A stretch of 64,000 nucleotides of DNA from Methanothrix thermoacetophila PT (GCF_000014945.1 NC_008553.1:124001-188000); one strand, 5' to 3'. Counted from the first letter of the stretch, positions 44,241 through 55,142 are shown. Notes: generated by a model not told the origin, from the sequence alone. Made by a program: numbers and translations.

Positions 44241-45659
44241 TCAGCACATCTGCCGCTCGATCTCCTCTCTCACAAGCCTGTGTGCGACCGATGGATCGGC
44301 TCTGCCCTTTGTTCTCTTCATGACCTGACCGACGATGTAGTTTATCGCTCTGGTGTTGCCGCTGAGGTAGTCCCTGACCGCCTCCTGCGAATCTGCAATC
44401 GCCTCCCTGACAGCCTGAACAACATAATCATCATCCGCTCTCTTCAGGCCCATGCTCTCGACGAGCTCCCTGGGCGATCCGCCCCTGTCGAGTATTGTTC
44501 TTATCACGGTGACAGCGACCTCGTCAGTGATCTCCCTATCAGAGAGCATCCTGACAATTTCCAGCATGCTCTCTCTCTTGAAGCTGTCTATGGTCAAATT
44601 CCTGTAGTTCAGCTCTCCTTTGAGAACATCAGCGATCCACACAGCAGCAAGCCTGGGATCGGATCGAGCAGCAACCCACTCGTAGAAGTCTGCGACCTTT
44701 ATCTCAGATGTGAGGGACTTCGCGTGATCATCGCTGATGCCATACTGCTCCCTGAACCGCTCCCTCTTCGCATCCGGAAGCTCTGGAAGCTCGGCTCTTA
44801 CCCTGGGAACCCAGTCAGCGATCCGTAGAGGGACGAGATCCATCTCCGGGAAGTACCTGTAATCGTGAGCCTCCTCCTTTGTTCTTATCGACACGGTCAC
44901 TCCGCGAAGCTCATCGTAGTGCCTGGTCTCCTGAACGACCTCGATCCCCCTCCGCTTCAGGTTCCTCTGTCTTGTTATCTCATACGATAACGCCTTCTCG
45001 ACGCCCTTGTGGCTCGAGATGTTCTTCACCTCAACCCTGTCTCCGCCAGCAAGAGATATGTTCGAGTCCACCCTCAATGATCCCTCGAGATTGCCATCGA
45101 ATACATCCAGGTACTCCAAAATCGTCCTGAGCTTGTCCAGGAACTGCCTAGCCTCTTTTGGAGATCTGAGATCCGGCTCTGTTACGACCTCAAGAAGCGG
45201 CATGCCGCAGCGATTGTAGTCGACCAGGGTGTACCTTGCCCTGTCTATGGTGCCCGCATGCACCAGTCTTCCGGGGTCTTCCTCCATGTGGACCCTGGTT
45301 ATCCTTATCCTCCGCTCCTGCCCATCATCACCCTTGATGAGAACGTATCCGCCTGTGGCAAGCGGATAATCGTACTGGCTTATCTGGAACCCCTTGGGAA
45401 GATCCGGGTAGTAGTAGTTCTTCCTGTAGAACATCGTCTCCTCTGCGATGCTGCAGTTCAGCGCCAGTGCGACCTTTATACCGAACTCGACCGCTCTTCT
45501 GTTTATGACGGGAAGTGATCCGGGAAGGCCGAGACACACAGGGCAGGTGTGCGTGTTCGGAGGTGCATCATGATAGCCTGTAGAACAACCGCAGAACATC
45601 TTTGACCTGAGTTTGTTGAGCTGGACGTGTATCTCCAGCCCGATAATCACATCATCCAT
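44241..45659 (-). CDS. gatB: Asp-tRNA(Asn)/Glu-tRNA(Gln) amidotransferase subunit B
   Basis: 472 residues. GLEIHVQLNKLRSKMFCGC is the start with zinc-binding Cys, PNTHTCPVCLGLPGSLPV the second block. The C-terminal YqeY/tail domain ends in VREEIERQMC. With GatA and GatC it converts misacylated Asp-tRNA(Asn). GatDE handles Glu-tRNA(Gln) in archaea, so Asn-tRNA formation is the likely role. Start and gatA stop overlap by 1 bp. Confidence 0.96.
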   Translation of the reverse strand: MDDVIIGLEIHVQLNKLRSKMFCGCSTGYHDAPPNTHTCPVCLGLPGSLPVINRRAVEFGIKVALALNCSIAEETMFYRKNYYYPDLPKGFQISQYDYPLATGGYVLIKGDDGQERRIRITRVHMEEDPGRLVHAGTIDRARYTLVDYNRCGMPLLEVVTEPDLRSPKEARQFLDKLRTILEYLDVFDGNLEGSLRVDSNISLAGGDRVEVKNISSHKGVEKALSYEITRQRNLKRRGIEVVQETRHYDELRGVTVSIRTKEEAHDYRYFPEMDLVPLRIADWVPRVRAELPELPDAKRERFREQYGISDDHAKSLTSEIKVADFYEWVAARSDPRLAAVWIADVLKGELNYRNLTIDSFKRESMLEIVRMLSDREITDEVAVTVIRTILDRGGSPRELVESMGLKRADDDYVVQAVREAIADSQEAVRDYLSGNTRAINYIVGQVMKRTKGRADPSVAHRLVREEIERQMC

Positions 45660-47080
45660 CAGACCACCTCCGGGGATCTGAGATGATATGGTGTTGCCTG
45701 TTCATAGGCGTTCGCGACCCTGAGAAGCAGTGCCTCGTCGAAAGGCCTCGCCATGAGCTGCAGTCCCACAGGAAGACCATCCGAGAAGCCGCATGGCACC
45801 GATATCGCGGGGATGCCCGCCAGGTTTATGGGCACCGTGAACACATCTGACATGTAAAGTGATAGCGGATCCGTTATCCTCTCGCCGATCTTGAAGGCGG
45901 GGAAGGGCATCGTGGGCGATGCTATTATATCAACCTTATTCAGCGCATGCTCGAAATCTCTTTTGATGAGAGTCCTGACCTTCAGAGCCTTCAGATAGTA
46001 CCTTCCGTAGTACCCAGCAGAGAGGGCATACGTGCCGAGCAGTATTCTCCGCTTAGTCTCCTTCCCGAATCCCATCGCCCTGATCTCAGAGAAGGTCGTG
46101 TGCCAGTCCTTGTCCTCGCCAACCCTCAATCCATACCTCAATCCATCAAATCTGGCAAGGTTGGACGACGCCTCGGACATCGCTATTATGTAATACGCCG
46201 GAAGCGCGTACTTGGTGTGCGGAAGGCTTATCTTCCTCCAGCTCGCGCCCAGCCCCTCCAGGACTGAGACTGCGTCCCACACAGCCCGCTCAACTCCCGG
46301 ATCTACGCCCTCGCCAAAGTATTCCTCCGGAACACCGATGCATATGCCTCTGATATCTCTGCCTATGCTGCTGAGATAATTCCCTTCAGATGCGATGGAT
46401 GTGGAATCTCTTGGATCGTGACCTGCTATGACATCGAGGAGAAGAGCCGCATCCTCAACGGTCTTTGTGATCGGTCCGATCTGCTCCAGAGAGTTCGCAT
46501 AGGCGATCAGCCCGTAGCGCGAGACCAATCCGTAGGTCGGCTTCATCCCAACAGTGCCGCAAAAAGATGCAGGGCATCTGACAGAACCTCCTGTGTCAGA
46601 GCCGAGTGCGCATGGCGCCTCGCCTGCTGCCACCGCGGCTGCAGATCCGCCGCTGGACCCTCCTGGCACCCTCTCCAGATCCCAGGGGTTTCTCGTCGGC
46701 CCGAAACAGCTCGTCTCTGTTGATGTCCCCATGGCGAACTCGTCCATGTTCGTCTTCCCGATGATTATGGCACCCTCGGCCCTGAGACGCTCTATCACAT
46801 GGGCATCATACGGCGGGATGAACCCTTTGAGAATCCTTGAGCTGCATGTCGTCTCTATGCCCCTCGTGCAGATGTTGTCCTTGATCGCCACAGGAATTCC
46901 TGCGAGCGCGCCGCCCCAGGGCCTGGCATCGAACTCCCTCGCCGCTTCCAGGGCGCTCTCCTTCGCAAGCGTGGTGAATGCATTCAGCCTGCTGCGCTCT
47001 ATCCTCTCGAAGAGCCTGTGGAGATATTCCTCAGCAGATCCTGACCTGATCTCATCCTTCAGCTGCAAGAGCATGCTCAC
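45659..47080 (-). CDS. gatA: Asp-tRNA(Asn)/Glu-tRNA(Gln) amidotransferase subunit A
   Basis: 473 residues of an amidase. The Ser-cisSer-Lys triad is in [29 protein letters not shown] (cis-Ser and nucleophilic Ser) and the [11 protein letters not shown] block. It releases ammonia from glutamine. GTG 47080 has GAGG 5 nt before it; ATG 47074 is a second candidate. It overlaps gatC by 4 bp. Confidence 0.96.
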   Translation of the reverse strand: MSMLLQLKDEIRSGSAEEYLHRLFERIERSRLNAFTTLAKESALEAAREFDARPWGGALAGIPVAIKDNICTRGIETTCSSRILKGFIPPYDAHVIERLRAEGAIIIGKTNMDEFAMGTSTETSCFGPTRNPWDLERVPGGSSGGSAAAVAAGEAPCALGSDTGGSVRCPASFCGTVGMKPTYGLVSRYGLIAYANSLEQIGPITKTVEDAALLLDVIAGHDPRDSTSIASEGNYLSSIGRDIRGICIGVPEEYFGEGVDPGVERAVWDAVSVLEGLGASWRKISLPHTKYALPAYYIIAMSEASSNLARFDGLRYGLRVGEDKDWHTTFSEIRAMGFGKETKRRILLGTYALSAGYYGRYYLKALKVRTLIKRDFEHALNKVDIIASPTMPFPAFKIGERITDPLSLYMSDVFTVPINLAGIPAISVPCGFSDGLPVGLQLMARPFDEALLLRVANAYEQATPYHLRSPEVV

Positions 47081-47358
47081 ACTATCCTCGGGCTTCTGAA
47101 GTATCCTTCCTCTCTTCTCGGCGCGTTTCTCAGAGCTTCATCCTGAGTGAGAGAGTCTCTGGGCACATCCTCCCTGAATACGTTTGCAAGATCCACGACC
47201 CTGTATGTCGGCTCGACGCCCTCTGTATCCACCTCATCCAACTGCTGGAAGTAATCCAAGATCGTGTTGAACTGCGCAACAAGCTCCTCCCTCTCCTCCT
47301 CGGAGACCCTTATGCTGGCAAGCCAGCTTATGTGCTCGACATCCTTGATGGTGATCAT
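47077..47358 (-). CDS. gatC: Asp-tRNA(Asn)/Glu-tRNA(Gln) amidotransferase subunit C
   Basis: 93 residues, the usual GatC size. [20 protein letters not shown] and [20 protein letters not shown] match the family; the tail [13 protein letters not shown] wraps GatA in known structures. Operon order gatC-gatA-gatB. GGGGAT precedes the ATG. Confidence 0.94.
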   Translation of the reverse strand: MITIKDVEHISWLASIRVSEEEREELVAQFNTILDYFQQLDEVDTEGVEPTYRVVDLANVFREDVPRDSLTQDEALRNAPRREEGYFRSPRIV

Positions 47359-47575
47359 GGTATCCCCACATCTGAAGTGTAAAGACCACAGGCCATGCCG
47401 GCATGGTGAATCTACTGGGTAATATAACTATCCGGATGGTCCGAATCACTCGAGCTGCAGACGCTGTGGAGATGATGATCGAAGCCGAACGGCAGACTGA
47501 AGAGATGTGGAAATCATGCCCTCGGCGTGGGCTCTGCAGAGGTGCTGCAGATAACAGTAATGTCATTACCAGCAA

Positions 47576-47809
47576 TCACCTGAACCGCTCTTCGAACGGC
47601 ATGGATCTGAGGTAGAACTGCCTGGCATGGACCAGCAGGTCCAGGAGGTATGAGTAGTTCTCCGCGATGACAGAGATGTACTCATCGCCTATAGACCACT
47701 CAACACCCTCATAGACATCCGCAAGAGGCTTCCAGAACTCAGCCGGCTCGAACTCCATCCTGTACTTATGCCTGTCTGTGAAGCTCAGGTGGATCCTCTT
47801 ATCACTCAT
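47576..47809 (-). CDS. Small conserved-type archaeal protein of unknown function
   Basis: 77 residues rich in aromatic and acidic residues ([19 protein letters not shown]). No motif recognised. It overlaps the aIF2-beta gene by 4 bp (ATGA) and so belongs to the translation operon, which supports it being real. An RNA- or ribosome-linked role is only a guess. Confidence 0.65.
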   Translation of the reverse strand: MSDKRIHLSFTDRHKYRMEFEPAEFWKPLADVYEGVEWSIGDEYISVIAENYSYLLDLLVHARQFYLRSMPFEERFR

Positions 47810-48432
47810 GCCTTGCCCTTCCGCTCAACGATCTCCGCAAAAGCAAGCGTCCCGCTTATCTTCTTCACTTTGGCCTTTACGATCTCGCCCTTCGATGTGT
47901 TAGGCACGAAGATCAGATACTTGTCTACCTTGGCTATGCCGTCGCCCTTGCTCCCCACAGACTCGATTCTGAGCTCGTAGGTCTCGCCCTCCTCTATGAC
48001 ATCCCTGGCAACGACCGCCTTGGCCTTCCTCTTCTTGACCGGCCTGTGTGCCCCGCACGCGTCGCATTTCAGCATCAGAACGCGATCGCTCTTTATGAGG
48101 TGTGTATCCGGTAGCTTGCACTCTGAGCATATCACATACTCATCGACATAGGCCGCGATCTGGTTCTGAATCGCCTGCTCTGTGAACTTCCCCTGGAATA
48201 CGCCACGATGCCCCTCGATCTTTCCAGCGGTGCCCAGCTCCTGGAGAAGGAACTTCATCAGGTGATCCGGGTCTCTGTTCAGAGCATCCGCTATGGCTGC
48301 GAAGTTATCGAGAACAGTCGTCTTGCCCTCATAGAATATCCTGGGCACAGGGATCTGAAACCTCTCCTTTGTACCCTTAGCGGCGGGCATGGATCTCATC
48401 GCCCGCTCGAGTCCTTCTAGATAGTCCTCCAA
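47806..48432 (-). CDS. Translation initiation factor aIF2 subunit beta, fused to TRAM domain
   Basis: 208 residues. Residues 1-135 are aIF2-beta: [18 protein letters not shown], and the zinc ribbon [12 protein letters not shown] with [10 protein letters not shown]. Residues 145-208 form a TRAM domain ([23 protein letters not shown]), an RNA-binding module. The fusion is unusual outside methanogens of this order. aIF2 delivers initiator tRNA. Confidence 0.93.
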   Translation of the reverse strand: MEDYLEGLERAMRSMPAAKGTKERFQIPVPRIFYEGKTTVLDNFAAIADALNRDPDHLMKFLLQELGTAGKIEGHRGVFQGKFTEQAIQNQIAAYVDEYVICSECKLPDTHLIKSDRVLMLKCDACGAHRPVKKRKAKAVVARDVIEEGETYELRIESVGSKGDGIAKVDKYLIFVPNTSKGEIVKAKVKKISGTLAFAEIVERKGKA

Positions 48433-48445
48433 GCCTGGTCACCGT

Positions 48446-48943
48446 TCAGGAGCCTACGATGATCTGGACCGGCGAGGGCAGCTTATGTCCGGCCCTTCGC
48501 AGAGCTGTCTTGGCCTCCTCGATGTGCTCTGGGTGCACGCCCAGCGTGAATATCCGCTGCCCAGTGTATACCTGCGCCGCTGTGCCGACAGGCTTCCCGA
48601 ATGCGCGACGCATACCACTGGAGACGCGGTCCGCGCCTGCGCCTGTAGCCTGCTTGTTCTCCCTTATGACATGATGCGGGTAGACCCTGAGCTTCAGGTG
48701 GAAATCGTTCCTGCCCAGCGTTTTAAGAAGATACCTATTCGCGGCGACCCTTGCCGCCTCAAGTGCAGTGTGTCTGATCTGGCATGGCTCTCTCACCACA
48801 AGAGAGAGCTTGACGGGAAATTCCTCTGTGAGATTTCCCATGTCATAGTGAACGACCTTGCTTCCAGGGACGCCTCCGATGTACTCCCTGCGCGTGTAAG
48901 GCCGCTCGATCCTTCTGTACATGCTTCCGGGTTTTCGCGCCAA
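48446..48943 (-). CDS. rpl10e: Ribosomal protein uL16 (L10e)
   Basis: 165 residues. The first codon is TTG: GGAGGAG lies 8 nt before it and the protein then reads (M)[20 protein letters not shown], the exact L10e start. The ATG at 48958 would add five foreign residues. [14 protein letters not shown]-like and [21 protein letters not shown] are standard L10e blocks. A TATA box lies at 48991-49000. Confidence 0.95.
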   Translation of the reverse strand: MARKPGSMYRRIERPYTRREYIGGVPGSKVVHYDMGNLTEEFPVKLSLVVREPCQIRHTALEAARVAANRYLLKTLGRNDFHLKLRVYPHHVIRENKQATGAGADRVSSGMRRAFGKPVGTAAQVYTGQRIFTLGVHPEHIEEAKTALRRAGHKLPSPVQIIVGS

Positions 48944-49251
48944 ATAATACTCCTCCAATGAGCTTGATACCTGCTACCTGCCACCCACTGGTTTATAAGT
49001 CTTAGTATCTGAGGTGTGCACCTGACTGATTGGAGCGCGTTTTGGGGGTGCTGCAAATCTATGTGATGCTGTGGGTTGCAGGCTCGGATCACCGAACAGC
49101 CTCAATCAGCATCCTTCTGCCACAGCATCTCAGAATTCTCCATACGCCGCAGAGCTCTGCGATTTCATCCAGGCCTGAAGACCAGAGGTTCTGCTGCACC
49201 TCTCCAGGAGGTAATTTCTGGAAAGATGCGGAGGCCACACTTTTGGAGCAT
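48944..49251. other. Intergenic region upstream of L10e
   Basis: Holds the L10e promoter: minus-strand ACTTATAAAC at 48991-49000, with transcription expected near 48968. The remaining 250 bp up to the end of the large secreted-protein gene shows nothing I recognise. Confidence 0.45.
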
Positions 49252-52200
49252 TCAGCTGAACTCCAGTCTGCACTCCTTCGTGACCTCCATCAGGTACGCC
49301 CTTCCCGGCTCCATAGGCTCGTCCATTTTCAGCGGCTTCCATTCGCCATCCTCATACTTCCACATGAACGCTGATATCAATCCCTTCTCTACAGCCTCTG
49401 AGAAGCTGTAACGCCGGTGCTCTGTGTTGACGGTGATGTTCATGGGAGCAAGCGATTCGTTCACGGGCAGCCCGATCAGGTTCCAGCCAGCTGTGAGCTT
49501 GAGCCTGTACGGCCGCTCCACAGGCTTGCCCGGGATCTTAATGGTGAAATCATCATAGCTGTCGATTATATAGCCCATTCCTGGCTCAAAGGCAGTTATG
49601 TTCGTAATAGTCGAGTCCTTCAATGAGTAGCTCCACTCATCATCGGTCACCGTGAATATCCCGCGGTACGGCTTGCCCTTGAGGTACTTCTCCACGCGCG
49701 CATCCTTGGGATTGACGTAGATTGAGACCGCGTTCCAGCCTACGGTGATGTTTATGATCTGAAGCTCCTCAGGGATGACGCGGTATTCCACCGAGAAGCT
49801 CCTCGTCTCTCCGAGTCTCGGGTTGATGACAGGCCACATCACGCGCCTGTTCTCTCCGGCTACATCCTCCGCATGCCACACGACTCTGGATCCCTCTTTA
49901 ACTACGACCTCCTCAGCATCCCTGGGAAGCAGCACCTCAGCTATGATCGCAGGAGGAGCGTTGAGGCTGACCTCCCCGTCGGTGCTGTCCACGCCGAGCC
50001 AATAGAGCCAGTCCGTGGCCTGCTCTGTGATGGGGGCGACGGAGACTGCAACAGTATCGTTGCCCGAGACCTCATCTACCCTATACGGAAGCTCCGGCGT
50101 CTCTGGGAGATATGGCCTGAACTCCGGATCGCCGAAGAGCATGAAGCTGCTCGCGGTCTGGTTCATCATCTCCTTCATGGAGTACTCCCACGGAGGCAGC
50201 ATCTCCTCTATCCTCTCGAAGGATATCTTCTCCGCGCCCTTCATCTTCATGATGTAAAGGTTCTCGGCCTGGCTCAGGGCCTCGCCTGCGGTTGCATTCT
50301 CGAATACCAGCGCCTGGTAGAAGCGCTTGTTGTAGTCCTCTGAGACGTATATCCAAACAAGCGCGGATGAGCCCACATATCCCACAGCCCCAGCCCTGAC
50401 GAACGCCAATGCTATCGAGTCGTCGAGCCTCATTGGTATGTACATCTCCGTCCCGCTCACATTGATGCTGAATCCCTTGAGTCGGGAGCTCAGACAGGAG
50501 TTGCTCGTCGTGAGCTGGGGAGCGAGGACGAACTGCTTGACCTGCGTCTCATCGAGGAACGAGTCTGTCATCGACCAGCTCGAGAGCGCCCAGCCCTTCT
50601 CTGAACCATGATGATCGAAGTGGACTATGCCCACGCCATTGTTCATGAATGCAGAGACCCTCTGGAAGGTCGCCTCCTCCCACCGCAGGTCTCTCGAGTT
50701 CAGGCCTGCGTCTGCAAGATACTCCTTTATCCTGATGGGCACAGGGCTCCATGGCCACTCCACCGGCGTGGCCACAACGAGCGATGTGTTCTTCCAATCG
50801 CCATGGAGCCTCTCGTAGCTCAGAGTCCTGGCGACCATCTGCGAGACGTCGTAAACGCTGAGCCCTATGAACCGACCGGTCGCGACCTCTGTGTAGTTGT
50901 CGTCATCCATCTCTATTCTGTAATCCCTGTAAACATCATAGGAGATGGGATCTCCCTCAAGCTCCTGCTTCACACCGGTCGTCGGGAATGGAAGTGATCC
51001 GGGGTCTCCGACCACCAGGAGGTACTCCGGTCTCAGCTTCTTCTCCCCAACACTCTCGCGGAGCCATTCCTCGACCTCACCAGGGTCCACATACTGCGGG
51101 TCCTTCGCCACGTCCATCACTATGGCGCGCTTTGCAGCTGCAACCTGCATCGATGCCAGCGACAGCTTCGGCACCTTCGTGTGGCTGAAAGCCGTAACGT
51201 TGTTAGGCGGCAGTGTCGACCTCACCTCTATGCTCATGTTCTTCGTCCGGTACTCCGTGCCACCACCGACCTCTATGTTGAATAACCATCTTCCAGGCTC
51301 AGGCATCGGAAGAACTGCGCGGTATCCGTCCGATCCTGCGCCGAACCGGACATAGCCTATCAGCCCGTGCGGGCTGAAGAGCCGGAGGGCTGTGTAGCTG
51401 TGCGGCTCAGAGACATTCCATGTGACTATTGCAGTTCCAACAGGCATCTCTCCTGGATACGTTATCTCAGAGACTGGTCCGTCGCTCTCCGTTTCCACCG
51501 TGACGTTCTCCGCCAGGCCGGTGTACCTGACCGTCATGCCCCTGTCGAGAGGCTGCACCCAGCCGGCATCCATGGGATGTAAAACCACGACCTCTAAATT
51601 CAGAGAGACCGATTCATCCGGGTCGAGCTTCTCTAGATCCCACGTGAGTATCGAGCCGTTGAAGAATGCGCCTGCCGGATCCGACGGCTCTTTGGATATC
51701 GGGTCTGTGATCGCGAGCTTTCCTTTGTAGTATATCGGCATCCTCACATACCGGCCGTTTGCGAACATGTCAACGAGGCTTACCCCCTCCAGAGGCTCTG
51801 TGCCAGTGTTTCTGAGCGTTATGTTCATCCGCACGACCTCCCCGGCCTCCTCAGAGGGTATGCTCGCGGGGATGGTCTCAACACTGATCCAGAGGTCTTT
51901 GACAAACGCTCTCTTTATCCTGCTCTCCGGCTTTGGAGGTATCAGAGAGATGTCGTGGCTGTTTGTCAGCACTATGGATCTGACAGAATCGTTTCGCGCC
52001 CTCATCTCTCCCAGGAGAAGATCCAGATCACCCCTGTGGACTGTGACGTTCATCTCCTCCAGCATCTTGACCACATCAGATGGCGCGTCCCCTGCGATGA
52101 TCGCATCTCTGCAACCTAGCCTCTCGATCTCCGAGAGCGTGGTGTTCGATATGTTGGAGGAGAAGAAGAGAACTGGCCAGTTCAGGTACGAAGCTATTGT

Positions 52201-53577
52201 CGCCGCCTGGATCCCCGCGGTGTAGTTATCCCCGACCAGAACAACGCCAGGGGAGGAACTCCACCGGCTGCTCAAAAGCACCGCCAGCTCCTCGCTGCTG
52301 TTATATCTTATCGTATCATTGCATGCCCAGGAGACATCTCCTATGCCCAATGTCCTCATTCCGAGCTCCTTTATGAGCCACTGAGCTGCCTTCGAGGGGG
52401 GCTCGAGCTCAGACCATAGAGGTGTGTAAACGACGTTATACTCGAAGACCATGCCGTCGCATTCTGATTTGATGAGACTCTCAATGTAATTCAAAGCGCC
52501 CTCGACGTTCTGCGTGGAGAGCATGTACTCAACATAATCATCGCTGAGCCTCACGTATATCGGGGTATCAGTCACCCTGGCAGCCAACTCTGCATCCTGC
52601 ACAGGCACAGAGGACACAACGACAAAATCTGATACGCTGGAGAGATCATAGAGGTTATAGCCCTTCGATTTGTCAAAGGGCTCGTCTATGGCGACGCCCA
52701 GCTCCACCGGTCCGAGGTTTCTTGTTATGTTCCGCGCCTCTCGCGCGATCTCCAGGACCTTCTGCTCCCTCCACGAGAGCCACTTCTGGTAGTTGTATCC
52801 TGATGACCTTATCCTCGTCAGGTCCAGCCCTGTATCTCTGTAGAACTCCTCCTTGCAGACGTCACAGAAGCAGTAGTCCTCTCCATCGAAGCCAAACCTG
52901 TAGAGCACTATGCCATCTACCTTGTACTCGTCTATGATCTCCTCGATCCTGGCGTAGAGATCCTCCCTGACATTTGGATTCACAGGACATAAGAGAGATC
53001 CACGATTTCCGTTTGCGTCCAGTGAGTATCCATCTATCTCTGTGTCGTTCCCTTCCTCCAGCCTCTTCCTGAGCTCGACACCTCTGAATGCATCACGAAT
53101 CATCCCTGCCAGTGTCGAATCGTTCGCATTTACCAGTGTGGTTGATGTCCATCTCTCCTCATCGCTCTCAGGCTCCAGGGATACTGTCATGTACGTCTTC
53201 ATTCCCTGCTTCTGAGCTGTTTTGACGAGGGTCTTGACGTCCTCGCCGGAGCCGTGGATTATCAGCGCGGAGACGTTGCCAGAGGTCATGGTCTGCAGGA
53301 TCGCATCCATCCCGTACCTCTCGAGATCCGTGCCCTCCACCCACCCGAGCCGCCTTCCAGCATTCACCTCCCGCGGGAGTATCAGCATCGGCCTCACTAC
53401 CGTGGTGTTCTCTTCACTCCACGTCGAGAGCGGCACGGATGCCACGACAGCATGCCAGTCCTGTTCGCCGACGAGTATCATCTCATCGGTATCTGATTTC
53501 ACCCCTCTTTCAAACACAGCGCCCGCCTGAGATATCAGGAGCAAGAGGAGAGTTGCAATAAATATAGCGCGCATCAC
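49252..53577 (-). CDS. Giant secreted protein: glycosidase-like, CWB2 and gingipain-like (C25) domains
   Basis: 1441 residues. In order: signal peptide (1-21); a TIM-barrel, glycoside-hydrolase-like region (about 30-395) with a Cys trio in GEDYCFCDVCKEEF; a CWB2-type cell-wall-binding domain (about 425-535, VVLVGDNYTAGIQAATIAS); Ig/CARDB-like domains (about 560-800); a C25 gingipain-like peptidase (about 830-1140) whose dyad would be His near 985 in HFDHHGSEKGW and Cys near 1028 in TSNSCLSS; and a C-terminal part with two related units (GWNAVSIYV, GWNLIGLPV). No membrane anchor is seen, so surface binding may be through CWB2. It overlaps the upstream secreted-protein gene (ATGA). Function is unknown. 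Confidence 0.8.
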   Translation of the reverse strand: MMRAIFIATLLLLLISQAGAVFERGVKSDTDEMILVGEQDWHAVVASVPLSTWSEENTTVVRPMLILPREVNAGRRLGWVEGTDLERYGMDAILQTMTSGNVSALIIHGSGEDVKTLVKTAQKQGMKTYMTVSLEPESDEERWTSTTLVNANDSTLAGMIRDAFRGVELRKRLEEGNDTEIDGYSLDANGNRGSLLCPVNPNVREDLYARIEEIIDEYKVDGIVLYRFGFDGEDYCFCDVCKEEFYRDTGLDLTRIRSSGYNYQKWLSWREQKVLEIAREARNITRNLGPVELGVAIDEPFDKSKGYNLYDLSSVSDFVVVSSVPVQDAELAARVTDTPIYVRLSDDYVEYMLSTQNVEGALNYIESLIKSECDGMVFEYNVVYTPLWSELEPPSKAAQWLIKELGMRTLGIGDVSWACNDTIRYNSSEELAVLLSSRWSSSPGVVLVGDNYTAGIQAATIASYLNWPVLFFSSNISNTTLSEIERLGCRDAIIAGDAPSDVVKMLEEMNVTVHRGDLDLLLGEMRARNDSVRSIVLTNSHDISLIPPKPESRIKRAFVKDLWISVETIPASIPSEEAGEVVRMNITLRNTGTEPLEGVSLVDMFANGRYVRMPIYYKGKLAITDPISKEPSDPAGAFFNGSILTWDLEKLDPDESVSLNLEVVVLHPMDAGWVQPLDRGMTVRYTGLAENVTVETESDGPVSEITYPGEMPVGTAIVTWNVSEPHSYTALRLFSPHGLIGYVRFGAGSDGYRAVLPMPEPGRWLFNIEVGGGTEYRTKNMSIEVRSTLPPNNVTAFSHTKVPKLSLASMQVAAAKRAIVMDVAKDPQYVDPGEVEEWLRESVGEKKLRPEYLLVVGDPGSLPFPTTGVKQELEGDPISYDVYRDYRIEMDDDNYTEVATGRFIGLSVYDVSQMVARTLSYERLHGDWKNTSLVVATPVEWPWSPVPIRIKEYLADAGLNSRDLRWEEATFQRVSAFMNNGVGIVHFDHHGSEKGWALSSWSMTDSFLDETQVKQFVLAPQLTTSNSCLSSRLKGFSINVSGTEMYIPMRLDDSIALAFVRAGAVGYVGSSALVWIYVSEDYNKRFYQALVFENATAGEALSQAENLYIMKMKGAEKISFERIEEMLPPWEYSMKEMMNQTASSFMLFGDPEFRPYLPETPELPYRVDEVSGNDTVAVSVAPITEQATDWLYWLGVDSTDGEVSLNAPPAIIAEVLLPRDAEEVVVKEGSRVVWHAEDVAGENRRVMWPVINPRLGETRSFSVEYRVIPEELQIINITVGWNAVSIYVNPKDARVEKYLKGKPYRGIFTVTDDEWSYSLKDSTITNITAFEPGMGYIIDSYDDFTIKIPGKPVERPYRLKLTAGWNLIGLPVNESLAPMNITVNTEHRRYSFSEAVEKGLISAFMWKYEDGEWKPLKMDEPMEPGRAYLMEVTKECRLEFS

Positions 53578-55142
53578 GACACCTCCACTGAGAGCCCCAT
53601 CACTTTGAGAGATGTCACCACTGAATCACTCACGCCGCTTGCGATGATCGCCTTCTCCAGACCCTTCGCCATCATGCTCTTTATTGATGTCGTGATCGAA
53701 TCAGTGAGCTCGTCACCACAAACGACCAGTGGCAGACCTGAACGCTTTGCGATCTGGTACGATCTGAAGACATCTATCTCGCTCGGCCCTGAGACGACAA
53801 CTGCTGTCTGGTTAGACCACATCTTGTCTGCGAGAATCCAGGAGGTCTCGGCGAGATCCGAGCCTGCGATCCTGGAGACGTTGAAGCCGGATAGCTCAGA
53901 CTCGATTTTACTGCTCACTTCTGATTCGCTGCCCAGTATGATCACATCACTGTAGGGTAGAAGCATGTCCATGATATCCTTACTCACCCTGTCCTCGACC
54001 TGGATCACAGGCACGGTCGTATTGTTTCCTGAAAGCAGAGAGGCAACGGCCATGTACCTCGGATCCGCCGAGGTGATTACCGCGAGCCCAGATGGCTCTA
54101 CGGCCTCTAGATACACTACCTCAGGCGGGAATGGCACACCATTTGTATCTACCATCCTGAAGACTATTGCATATCCAGATGGCTCGGTCGCGATAAGCGT
54201 GAAGTTCGCCGATCCGAACTTGCCGTCGATGTCCAGAACCATGCTCGATGGCACGATGAGCAGGGATGGATCCGATATCGCATCTACCATCACCCTGACA
54301 TTGTTCTCCAGGAAGAGCGTTATCCTCCCCTCGTAGCTCCTGTTCACGATCACCTGCTTCGGGATATCTATCCTGACATCATAACCCTTGACCACAACCC
54401 CGACATCGAGATTCACTGTAACACTGGCGTTCTTGGATCTGTTGCCCTGAGACTCCCCCACGATCCTCATCGACCCACTCCTCGCGTTCTCATTCACCTC
54501 AACCTTCAGGGTCAGATGATGGCTTGATCCGGATGGGAGAGCGAGCGAGTATGGCAGATCTATCTCCTCATCCCCATCGTATAGCCTCGGCTGCCAGCCC
54601 GCGGGGACCTCAGGGATGTACACCTCGATTAGATCCCTGAACCTGCCGGTGTTTCTCACCTCGAGATCGAACTCTACAGGCTCATCCGGTGTGACCTCCC
54701 CGCTCACCTCCTTTGCATCATTTATGTAAAGTCCAACGTTATAGCTGTCCTTCTCGATGACGTTGAGGTTGAAGCTTATCGCTATCGGGAGAGCAGGAGG
54801 CGCGGTCTCATCGAATATGTAGAAGAATCCTGTGTACAGCCCAGGCTTCGTCTCAGGAGGTGCCATGAAGAATATGTCCACATCCATATCATCGCCCGGA
54901 TCGATTGCCTTTTTGGGTATATCGATCATTATCATATCCTTCGCGTCTCCACCCACAGCGGTAGTTCTTATCCTCGATACCGGCTCCTCGCCTGTGTTTG
55001 TCAGGGTCAGCACCTTGTGTATGACCTCTCCAGGATGGATCTCGATATCGAAACGCTCCCTATCCGGCTCCAGCTGGGCGGAAGCGATCCCGCTCAGAAG
55101 CAGCATGATGAGTATGAGGTAAATAGGCTTCATCAAGACCAC
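53574..55142 (-). CDS. Secreted protein with NEW3/Ig-like domains and CWB2-type domain
   Basis: 522 residues with a signal peptide (about 1-22). Two or three Ig-like NEW3-type domains (to about 330) contain repeated VRNTGRFRDLIEVYIP-like patterns. The last 170 residues (about 350-522) resemble the CWB2 fold: VVVSGPSEIDVFRSYQIAKRS and IIASGVSDSVVTSL. It is transcribed just ahead of the giant protein and overlaps it by 4 bp, so the two products probably act together at the cell surface. Probably a partner or anchor; not proven. Confidence 0.75.
   Translation of the reverse strand: MVLMKPIYLILIMLLLSGIASAQLEPDRERFDIEIHPGEVIHKVLTLTNTGEEPVSRIRTTAVGGDAKDMIMIDIPKKAIDPGDDMDVDIFFMAPPETKPGLYTGFFYIFDETAPPALPIAISFNLNVIEKDSYNVGLYINDAKEVSGEVTPDEPVEFDLEVRNTGRFRDLIEVYIPEVPAGWQPRLYDGDEEIDLPYSLALPSGSSHHLTLKVEVNENARSGSMRIVGESQGNRSKNASVTVNLDVGVVVKGYDVRIDIPKQVIVNRSYEGRITLFLENNVRVMVDAISDPSLLIVPSSMVLDIDGKFGSANFTLIATEPSGYAIVFRMVDTNGVPFPPEVVYLEAVEPSGLAVITSADPRYMAVASLLSGNNTTVPVIQVEDRVSKDIMDMLLPYSDVIILGSESEVSSKIESELSGFNVSRIAGSDLAETSWILADKMWSNQTAVVVSGPSEIDVFRSYQIAKRSGLPLVVCGDELTDSITTSIKSMMAKGLEKAIIASGVSDSVVTSLKVMGLSVEVS

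Noticed and set aside
47403-47615. A 70-codon plus-strand frame between gatC and the small conserved protein
   Set aside because: No family features, overlaps the 3' end of a better-supported gene.
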